From Nocardioides litoris (GTDB taxonomy: Bacteria > Actinomycetota > Actinomycetes > Propionibacteriales > Nocardioidaceae), in NCBI RefSeq assembly GCF_006346315.1, contig NZ_VDMR01000002.1, forward strand, positions 62,001 through 126,000: DNA of 64,000 nucleotides, written 5' to 3'. Position 1 is the first letter of the stretch. Every line of letters starts with the position of its first letter. This document shows positions 53,202 through 63,400 of this stretch, piece by piece. The notes beneath the pieces were generated by a model that searched no databases, was not told where the DNA came from, and saw nothing but the letters and a program-made list of their open reading frames with translations. The translations under genes were made by a program, and so were the position numbers.

Positions 53202-54357
53202 GGTCGAGGTCGGCCAGCAGGTCGTCGGCCGTCTCGATGCCCACCGAGAGGCGCACCAGGTCGGCCGGCACCTCGAGGTCGGTGCCGGCGACGCTGGCGT
53301 GGGTCATCCGGCCCGGGTGCTCGATGAGCGACTCGACCCCGCCCAGCGACTCGCCGAGGGTGAAGACCTGCGCGCGCTCGCACGCGGCCAGCGCCTGCTG
53401 CTCGCCGCCGGCGACGCGGAAGGCCACCATGCCGCCGTACCGCTTCATCTGGCGGGAGGCGACCTCGTGGCCGGGGTGCTCGGGCAGGCCGGGGTAGAGC
53501 ACCTGCGTCACCGCGGGGTGGCGGGTCAGGAACTCCACGACCTTCTCGGCGTTGTCGCAGTGGCGGTCCATCCGCACGCCGAGGGTCTTCAGGCCGCGGT
53601 GCGTCAGGAAGCAGTCGAACGGCCCCGGCACGGCACCGATCGAGTTCTGGTGGAAGGCGACCTGCTCGGCCAGCTCGAGGTCGCGCACCACGAGGGCGCC
53701 GCCGACGACGTCGGAGTGCCCGCCGACGTACTTGGTCGTCGAGTGCACGACGACGTCGGCGCCGAGGGTCAGCGGCTGCTGGAGGTACGGCGAGGCGAAG
53801 GTGTTGTCGACCACGAGCATCGCCCCGGCGTCGTGGGCCACCGCGGCCAGCGCCTCGATGTCACCCACGTTGAGCAGCGGGTTGGTGGGCGTCTCCAGCC
53901 ACACCAGCCGGGTCGAGCCCGGGCGGATCGCGGCGCGGACGGCGTCGAGGTCGGTCAGGTCGACCGGCGTGTGCTCCAGGCCCCACGCCTTCTCGACCTT
54001 GTCGAAGAGGCGGAACGTGCCGCCGTAGGCGTCGTCGGGCAGGACCACGTGGTCACCGGGGCGGCAGGTGGCGCGGACCAGGGTGTCCTCGGCCGCCAGC
54101 CCGGAGGCCATGGCGAAGCCGCGCTCGCCGTCCTCGACCGCGGCCAGGGCGCCCTCGAGGGCGGTGCGGGTCGGGTTGGCCGACCGGCTGTACTCGTAGC
54201 CGCCCCGCAGCCCACCCACGCCGTCCTGCTTGTACGTCGACGTGGCGTAGATGGGCGGGATGACCGCCCCGGTCGTCGGGTCGGGCTCGTAGCCGGCGTG
54301 GATCGCACGCGTCTCGAAGCCGCCCTTGGCGGTGGTCTCGTGGGGCTGGTCGCTCAC
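53188..54357 (-). CDS. metB: Cystathionine gamma-synthase
   Basis: This 389-residue Cys/Met metabolism PLP enzyme has AIHAGYEPDPTTGAVIPPIY, YSRSANPTRTALE, the catalytic lysine in VVHSTTKYVGGHSDVVGG and VFTLGESLGGVESLIEHP. It joins O-acyl-homoserine and cysteine to cystathionine in methionine synthesis. A cystathionine gamma-lyase role cannot be excluded from sequence alone. It is the first gene of the operon metB - mutL-like - AI-2E - ilvA - DUF4132. It starts at GTG 54357. Confidence 0.9.
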   Translation of the reverse strand: MSDQPHETTAKGGFETRAIHAGYEPDPTTGAVIPPIYATSTYKQDGVGGLRGGYEYSRSANPTRTALEGALAAVEDGERGFAMASGLAAEDTLVRATCRPGDHVVLPDDAYGGTFRLFDKVEKAWGLEHTPVDLTDLDAVRAAIRPGSTRLVWLETPTNPLLNVGDIEALAAVAHDAGAMLVVDNTFASPYLQQPLTLGADVVVHSTTKYVGGHSDVVGGALVVRDLELAEQVAFHQNSIGAVPGPFDCFLTHRGLKTLGVRMDRHCDNAEKVVEFLTRHPAVTQVLYPGLPEHPGHEVASRQMKRYGGMVAFRVAGGEQQALAACERAQVFTLGESLGGVESLIEHPGRMTHASVAGTDLEVPADLVRLSVGIETADDLLADLDRALG

Positions 54358-54431
54358 CGGGCGAGCCTACTCAGCCAGCGGCTGGGTGGGCCCGCCCGGG
54401 GAGCGGTGCCGAGGGGCTGTCGGCCGGCCGG

Positions 54432-57400
54432 TCAGTCCTGCTCGCGGCGGCGGCGGGCGCCGACCATGAGCAGCAGACCGGCCAGCAGGACACCAAGGCC
54501 CAGGAGCAGCTGCCAGACCTCGACCGTGGTGCCGGTGCCCGGGAGCGTGATGCCCGGACCGCTGCCGCCACCGCCGGGGTTGGTGCCCGGGTTGGTGCCC
54601 GGGTTGGTGCCCGGGCTGGTGCCGGGGTTGGTGCCCGGGCCGCCGTTGTCGCCGCCGAGGTCGAGGGTGACGGTGTCGTCGCCGCCGTCGACGACGTCGC
54701 CGCTCGGGCCGGTGGCGACGACGGTCGCGGAGTTGACGACCTCACCGTTCTCCACGTCGGCCGCGGTGATCGTGTACGGCGCCGAGACGCAGGTGACCGA
54801 GGCGCCCGGGACCAGGGTCCCACCCGGGCACCGGACGGCCACGCCCGCCGCCACCAGCATCGGGTCGTCGACCTCGACGTCGGTGAAGGGCACGGTGCCG
54901 GTGTTGGTCACGACGAACTCGTAGACGATGCCGTCGCCGACGTCGGTCCCGTTGCCGTCGCGGTCGATGACCCGGCGCACGTTCTTGTCGATCGCCAGGC
55001 CGGACTCACCCGGGGCTGCCGGGACCGGCGTGTTGGTCGTGTCGGACGGCGAGGTGACCGTGCCGCCGCCCGGCGCGGTGCCGGTGACGAGCGCGGTGTT
55101 GCTCACCGAGCCCGCCGTGACGTCGGCCGCGCTGATCGTGTACGTCGCGGTGCAGGTCGTCGTCGCGCCGGCCGCCAGGGTGGCGGTCGGGCAGGTGACG
55201 GCGACCAGCGGGTCGTCGACGGTGACCGAGGTCAGCGGGACGTCGCCGGTGTTGGTGACCACGAAGGTGTAGGCGATCGTGTCACCGGCGTCGACGCGTC
55301 CGTTGCCGTTGGTGTCGACCGGCGTGCCGGCCTGCTTGTCCACCGTCAGCGACGCGACCGGGGTGGTCCCCGCGATCGGCGTGGTCACCGTGTCGGTGTC
55401 CGTCACCGGAGCGCCGGTCGGCGGGTTGCCGGTGACCGAGCTCGGGTTGGTGACGAAGCCGGCGTCGACCTCGGCCTGGGTGATCACGTGCGTCGCGGTG
55501 CAGGTGGTGCTCGCACCCGGCGCCAGGGTCGTGGTCGGGCAGACCACCGTGGTGTCGGCGAGGCCGTCGGTGACGGTGATGCCGCTCAGGGTGGTGCTGC
55601 CGGTGTTGGTGACCACGAACTCGTAGGTGATCGTGTCGCCCGCGTCGACCACGCCGTTGCCGTTGGCGTCGACGATCGGGCCCGCGGTCTCCTCGAGGTC
55701 GATGGCCGGGCCGGTCGGCAGGACGGTCGTCACGCTGTCGTTGTCGGTGACCGTGGCGCCGCCCGGCGCCGTACCCGTCGCGGTGGAGGGGTTGGTCACC
55801 TGGCCGGCGTCGATGTCGGCCTGCGTCAGCGTGTAGACGACGGTGCAGGTGGTGCTCGCACCCGGGGCCAGCGTGGTGGTCGGGCAGACCACCGTGCCGG
55901 GCAGGCCGTCGGTCACGCCGACGCCGGTCAGCGTCGTGCCACCGGTGTTGGTCACCTCGAAGCTGTAGGTGATCGTGTCACCGGCGTCGATGCGGCCGTT
56001 GCCGTTGGCGTCGAACGGCGGCTGGGCCGTCTCGACCAGGCTGATCGACGGCGTGTCCGCGATGGGCGTCGTCACCGAGTCGGTGTCCGTGACCGTCGCG
56101 CCACCCGGGCCGGTGCCCGTGGCGGTGCTCGGGTTGGTCACGAAGCCGGCGTCGACCTCGGCCTGGGTGATCGTGTGCGTCGCGGTGCAGGTGAAGCTCG
56201 CACCCGGCGCCAGGACCGTGCCCGGGCAGACCACCGTGGTGTCGGCGAGGCCGTCGGTCACGACGACGCCGGTCAGGGTCGTGCCACCGGTGTTGGTGAC
56301 CACGAACTCGTAGCGGATCGTGTCGCCGGCGTCGATGCGGCCGTTGCCGTTGGCGTCGACCGGGGCGTCCGCGGACTCCTCGAGGGAGATGGCGGGCGTC
56401 GAGGTCAGCGGGACGGTGACCGAACCGGTGTCGGTGACGGTGCCGCCCCCGGTCGCCGTGCCCGTCGCGGTGACGGGGTCGGTGACCTGGCCGGCGTCGA
56501 TGTCGCCCTGGGTGATCGTGTAGACGACCGTGCAGGTCGCCGTGGCACCCGGAGCCAGCGTGGTCGGCGTGCAGACCACACCACCCGGCAGACCGTCCGT
56601 CGCACCGACGTTGGTCAGCGTCGTCGAGCCGGTGTTGGTGATCTCGTAGGTGAACGTGATCTGGTCACCGGCGTTGATCGTGCCCGACCCGTTGGTGTCG
56701 GTCGGCGGACCGGCCGTGACGACCAGCTCGATGGCGGGCGCCGCGGTCAGTGACGTCGTCACCGAGTCGGTGTCGGTCACGTCGGCCCCGGTCGGCGGGG
56801 TGCCGACCACGGTCGAGCCGTTGATGACCTGGCCCGCGTCGACGTCGGCCTGGGTGATCGTGTGCGTCGCGGTGCAGGTGAAGCTCGCACCCGGCGCCAG
56901 GACCGTGCCCGGGCACACCACGGTGGTGTCGCCCAGCGTGTCCGTGACGGTCACGCCGGTCAGCGTGGTGCCGCCGGTGTTGGTGACCACGAACTCGTAG
57001 TCGATCGTGTCGCCGGCGTCGATGCGGCCGTTGCCGTTGAAGTCGAACGGCGCAGCAGCCGACTCGTCCAGGTCGATGGACGGAGTTGCGGTCAGCGGGA
57101 CCGTGATCGTGTCGTTGTCGGAGACCACGGCACCACCCGGAGCCGTGCCCGAACCCGTCACCGGGTTGGTCACCTGGCCGGCGTCGATGTCGCCCTGGGT
57201 GATCGTGTACACGACCGTGCAGGTCGCCGTCGCACCCGGGAGCAGCGTGGTCGGCGTGCAGACCACACCACCCGGCAGGCCGTCCGTCGCACCCACGTTG
57301 GTCAGTGTCGTCGAGCCCGTGTTGGTGATCTCGTAGGTGAACGTGACCTGGTCACCGGCGTTGATCGTGCCTGACCCGTTGGTGTCGGTCGGCGGCCCGG

Positions 57401-60400
57401 CCGTCACCACGGTGCTCACCGACGGAGCCGCGTCCAGCGGGGTCGTGACGGTGTCGGTGTCGGTCACGTCGGCCCCGGTCGGCGGGGTGCCGACCACGGT
57501 CGAGCCGTTGGTGACCTGGCCCGCGTCGACGTCGGCCTGGGTGATCGTGTGCGTCGCGGTGCAGGTGAAGCTCGCACCCGGCGCCAGCGTCGTCGCGGGG
57601 CAGACCACGGTGGTGTCTCCGAGGGTGTCGGTGACCCGGACGTTGGTCAGCGTCACGCCGCCGGTGTTGGTGACCACGAACTCGTAGTCGATCGTGTCGC
57701 CGGCGTCGATGCGGCCGTTGCCGTTGAAGTCGAACGGCGCAGCAGCGGTCTCGTCGATCGTGATCGACGGAGTCGCGGCCAGCGGGACCGTGATCGTGTC
57801 GTTGTCGGAGACCACGGCACCACCCGGAGCCGTGCCCGAACCCGTCACCGGGTTGGTCACCTGGCCGGCGTCGATGTCGCCCTGGGTGATCGTGTAGACG
57901 ACCGTGCAGGTCGCCGTCGCACCCGGAGCCAGCGTGGTCGGCGTGCACACCACGTTGCCGGGCAGGCCGTCGACCGCACCGACGTCGGTCAGCGTCGTCG
58001 AGCCGGTGTTGGTGATCTCGTAGGTGAACGTGACCTGGTCACCGGCGTTGATCGTGCCCGACCCGTTGGTGTCGGTCGGCGGACCGGCCGTCACCACGGT
58101 GCTCACCGACGGAGCCGCGGCCAGCGAGGTGGTCACCGTGTCGGTGTCCGTGACCGTGGCGCCACCCGGGCCGGTGCCCGTGGCGGTGGACGGGTTGGTG
58201 ACGAAGCCGCGGTCGATGTCGGCCTGGGTGACCGTGTAGGTCACGGTGCAGGTCGTGCTCGCACCCGGCGCCAGCGTCGTCGCGGGGCACACGACCGTGC
58301 CCGGCAGGCCGTCGGCCACCTGGACACCGGTCAGCGTCACGCCACCGGTGTTGGTGACCACGAACTCGTAGTCGATCGTGTCGCCGGCGTCGATGCGGCC
58401 GTTGCCGTTGAAGTCGAACGGCGCAGCAGCCGTCTCCTCCAGGCTGATCGCCGGGGCCGAGCTCAGCGGGACCGTGATGGTGTCGTTGTCGCTCACGACC
58501 GCGCCACCCGGAGCCGTGCCCGAACCCGTCACCGGGTCGGTCACCTGGCCGGCGTCGATGTCGCCCTGCGTGATCGTGTACACGACCGTGCAGGTCGCCG
58601 TCGCACCCGGAGCCAGCGTGGTCGGCGTGCACACGACGTTGCCGGGCAGGCCGTCCGTCGCGCCGACGTTGGTCAGCGTGCTCGAGCCGGTGTTGGTGAT
58701 CTCGTAGGTGAACGTGATCGTGTCACCCGGGTTGAGCGAGCCCGACCCGTTGGCGTCGGTCACCGGCCCAGCCGTGACCACGGTGCTCACCGACGGAGCC
58801 GCGGTCAGCGACGTCGTCACCGAGTCCGTGTCGGTGACCGGGGCACCGGTCGGCGGGTTGCCCGTCACCGAGCTGGGGTTGACGACCGAGCCCGCGTCGA
58901 CCTCGGCCTGGGTGATCGTGTGCGTCGCGGTGCAGGTGAAGCTCGCACCCGGCGCCAGGACCGTGCCCGGGCACACCACGGTGGTGTCGCCGAGGCCGTC
59001 GGTCACGGTGACCCCGGTCAGCGTCACGCCACCGGTGTTGGTGACCACGAAGGAGTAGTCGACCGTGTCGCCGGCGTCGATGCGGCCGTTGCCGTTGAAG
59101 TCGAACGGCGCAGCAGCCGACTCGTCGATCGTGATCGACGGCGTCGCGGTCAGCGGGACCGTGGTCGTGTCGGTGCCCGTGACGGTCGACCCGTTGGGCG
59201 CGGTGCCCGAGCCGACGACCGGGTTGACCACCTGGCCGGCGTCGACGTCGGCCTGGGTCAGCGTGTAGACGACCGTGCAGGTCGCCGTGGCACCCGGAGC
59301 CAGCGTGGTCGGCGTGCAGACCACACCACCCGGCAGACCGTCCGTCGCGCCGACGTTGGTCAGCGTCGTCGAGCCGGTGTTGGTGATCTCGTAGGTGAAC
59401 GTGACCGTGTCACCGGCGTTGATCGTGCCCGAGCCGTTGGCGTCGGTGACCGGACCGGCCGTGACGTCGACGGTGATCGACGGCGGGGCGTCGAGCGGGG
59501 TCGTCTCGGTGTCGGTGTCCGTCACCGGAGCACCGGCCGGCGGGTTGCCGGTCACCGAGCTCGGGTTGGTCACGAAGCCACGGTCGATGTCGGCCTGGGT
59601 GACCGTGTACGTCGCGGTGCAGGTCGTGCTCGCACCCGGCGCCAGCGTCGTCACGGGGCACACCACCGTCGTGCCCGGCAGGCCGTCGGTCACGGCCACG
59701 CCGGTCAGCGTCACGCCACCGGTGTTGGTGACCACGAAGGAGTAGTCGATCGTGTCGCCGGCGTCGATGCGGCCGTTGCCGTTGAAGTCGAACGGCGCAG
59801 CAGCCGACTCGTCCAGGTCGATGGACGGAGTCGCGGCCAGCGGGACGGTGGTCGTGTCGTTGCCCGTGACGGTCGACCCGTTGGGCGCGGTGCCGGAGCC
59901 CACGACCGGGTTGGTCACCTGGCCGGCGTCGATGTCGCCCTGCGTGATCGTGTAGACGACCGTGCAGGTCGCGGTCGCACCCGGGAGCAGCGTGGTCGGC
60001 GTGCAGACCACGCCACCCGGCAGGCCGTCCGTCGCACCGACGTTGGTCAGCGTCGTCGAGCCGGTGTTGGTGATCTCGTAGGTGAAGGTGATCGTGTCAC
60101 CGGCGTTGATCGTGCCCGAGCCGTTGGTGTCGGTCGGCGGGCCGGCCGTGACGTCCACGGTGATCGACGGCGGGGCGTCGAGCGGCGTGGTCACCGAGTC
60201 GGTGTCGGTCACGGCGGGGCCGGTCGGCGGGGTGCCGGTGGCCGTCGAGCCGTTGGTGACGTAGCCGCGGTCGACGTCGGCCTGGGTGATCGTGTGCGTC
60301 GCGGTGCAGGTGAAGCTCGCACCCGGCGCCAGGGTCGCCCCCGGGCACGTCACCGTGGTGTCGCCGAGGGTGTCGGTGACGGTGACCCCGGTCAGCGTGG

Positions 60401-63400
60401 TCGCACCGGTGTTGGTGACCACGAACTCGTAGCCGATCGTGTCGCCCGCGTCGATGCGGCCGTTGCCGTTGGCATCGACCGGGGTGCCGGCCGTCTCGAC
60501 CAGGTCGATGGCCGGGGTGGTCGGGACCGGCACGGTGATGGAGCCCGTGTCGGTCACGGTGCCGCCGCCCGGCGTCGTGCCCGTCACGGTGACGGGGTTG
60601 AAGACCTGGCCGGCGTCGACGTCGGCCTGGGTGACGGTGTAGACGACCGTGCAGGTCGCAGTTGCACCCGGGAGCAGCGTGGTCGGCGTGCACACCACGT
60701 TGCCCGGCAGGCCGTCGACCGCACCGACGTCGGTCAGCGTCGACGGGCCGGTGTTGGTGATCTCGTAGGTGAACGTGACCTGGTCACCCGCGTTTACCGT
60801 GCCCGAGCCGTTGGTATCGGTGACGGGGCCGGCCGAGACCACGACGTCGATCGACGGCGCGTTGTCGAGGCGGGTGGTCTCCGAGTCGGTGTCGCCGACC
60901 GGGGCCCCGGTCGGCGGGTTGCCGGTGACGGAGCTCGGGTTGACGACCTGGCCGGCGTCGACCTCGGCCTGGGTGATCGTGTGCGTCGCGGTGCAGGTGA
61001 AGCTCGCACCCGGCGCCAGGGTCGCCCCCGGGCAGACCACCGTGGTGTCGCCGAGGCCGTCGGTCACGGTGACGCCGGTCAGCGTCACGCCACCAGTGTT
61101 GGTGACCACGAAGGAGTAGCCGATCGTGTCGCCGGCATCGATGCGGCCGTTGCCGTTGGCGTCCACCGGGGTGCCGGCGGTCTCGTACAGGTCGATCGAC
61201 GGGGTCGCGGTGACCGGCACCGAGACCGTCTGGGTGTCGGTGACCGTGCCGCCACCGGGCGTGGTGCCCGAGCCCACGACCGTGTTGGTCACCTGGCCGG
61301 CGTCGATGTCGCCCTGGGTCAGCGTGTAGACGACCGTGCAGGTCGCCGTGCCACCCGGCAGCACCGTGGTCGGCGTGCAGACCACACCACCCGGCAGACC
61401 GTCGGTCGCACCGACGTTGGTCAGCGTCGTCGAGCCGGTGTTGGTGATCTCGTAGGTGAAGGTGATCGTGTCACCGGCGTTGAGGGTGCCCGAGCCGTTG
61501 GCGTCGGTCACCGGACCGTTGGTGACCACGAGGTCGACCGACGGGGCCGCCGCGAGCGGGGTCGTCTCGGTGTCGGAGTCCGTCACCGGAGCACCGGTCG
61601 GCGGGTTGCCGGTCACTGAGCTCGGGTTGGTCACGAAGCCGCGGTCGATGTCGGCCTGGGTGACCGTGTACGTCGCGGTGCAGGTCGTGCTCGCACCCGG
61701 CGCCAGCGTCGTCACGGGGCACACCACGGTCGTGCCCGGCAGGCCGTCGGTCACGGTCACACCGGTCAGCGTCGTGCCACCGGTGTTGGTGACCACGAAG
61801 GAGTAGTCGATCGTGTCGCCGGCATCGATGCGGCCGTTGCCGTTGAAGTCGAACGGCGCAGCAGCCGACTCGTCCAGGTCGATCGACGGGGTCGCGGTGA
61901 CCGGCACCGAGACGGTCTGGGTGTCGGTGACCGTGCCGCCACCGGGCGTGGTGCCCGAGCCCACGACCGTGTTGGTCACCTGGCCGGCGTCGATGTCGCC
62001 CTGGGTCAGCGTGTAGACGACCGTGCAGGTCGCCGTGCCACCCGGCAGCACCGTGGTCGGCGTGCAGACCACACCACCCGGCAGACCGTCGGTCGCACCG
62101 ACGTTGGTCAGCGTCGTCGAGCCGGTGTTGGTGATCTCGTAGGTGAAGGTGATCGTGTCACCGGCGTTGAGGGTGCCCGAGCCGTTGGCGTCGGTCACCG
62201 GACCGTTGGTGACCACGAGGTCGACCGACGGGGCCGCCGCGAGCGGGGTCGTCTCGGTGTCGGAGTCCGTCACCGGAGCACCGGTCGGCGGGTTGCCGGT
62301 CACTGAGCTCGGGTTGGTCACGAAGCCGCGGTCGATGTCGGCCTGGGTGACCGTGTAGGACGCGGTGCAGGTCGTGGCCTGGCCCGGTGCGAGCACCGTG
62401 GTCGGGCAGGACACCACGGTGCCCGGCAGCCCGTCGGTGACCGTCACCCCGGTCAGGGTGACTCCGCCGGTGTTGGTGACCAGGAAGCTGTAGTCGATCC
62501 GGTCGCCGGCGTCGATGCGGCCGTTGCCGTTGGCGTCGACCGGGGTCGATGCGGTCTCGTCGAGGTCGATCGCCGGCGTGGCACCCAGCGGCGTCGTCTC
62601 GGAGTCGGAGGCCGTGACGGTCGCGCCACCAGGAGCGGTGCCGACGACGGTGCTCGGGTTGACGACCTGGCCGGCGTCGATGTCGGCCTGGGTGATCGTG
62701 TACGACGTCGTGCAGGTCGTCGAGGCACCCGGCAGGAGCGTGGCGACCGGGCAGACCACGGTCGTGCCCGGCAGCCCGTCGGTCACGGTGACGGTGCTCA
62801 GCGTCACGCCACCGGCGTTGGTGACCAGGAAGCTGTAGTCGATCCGGTCACCGGCGTCGATGCGGCCGTTGCCGTTGGCGTCGACCGGGGCGGCGGCGGT
62901 CTCGTCGAGCGTGATGGCCGGGGTGCCGGCGATCGGCGTGGTGACGGCGTCGTTGGCCGAGACCGCGGGACCGGTCGGCGGGGTGCCGGTGGCCGTGCTC
63001 GGGTTGAAGACCTGCCCGGCGTCGGCCTCGGCCTGGGTGATCGTGTGCGACGCGGTGCAGGTGAAGCTCGCACCCGGCGCCAGGACCGTGCCCGGGCACA
63101 CGACCGTGGTGTCAGCCAGTCCGTCGGTCACGGTGACGCCCGTGAGCGTGACGGTGCCGGTGTTGGTGACCAGGAAGCTGTAGTCGATCCGGTCACCGGC
63201 GTCGATGCGGCCGTTGCCGTTGGCGTCCACCGGGGCGGCCGCGGTCTCGTCGAGCGTGATCGAGGCCGACGGAGCCAGGGGCGTCGTCACGGTGTCGGTG
63301 TCGCGGACCTGGGTGCCGTTGGGAGCGGTGCCGACGACGGCGCTCGGGTTGGTCACCTGGCCGGCGTCGATGTCGGCCTGGGTGATCGTGTACGACGCCG

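Larger units (their letters stand above)
56050..62590 (-). repeat. A/B super-repeat array, 687-bp period, in the surface protein gene
   Basis: Within the gene, type A units (DESAAAPFDFNGNGRIDAGD, ending TNPSSVTGNPPTGAPVTD) alternate with type B units (VTAGPPTDTNGSGTINAGD, with EITNTG, GLPGGVVCTPTT and GSGT). Nine B units each lie between A units, giving about 9.5 A-B pairs of 229 residues (687 bp). Units outside this stretch (1-4 and 24-27) are type A-like or diverged. Boundaries are approximate. Confidence 0.85.
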
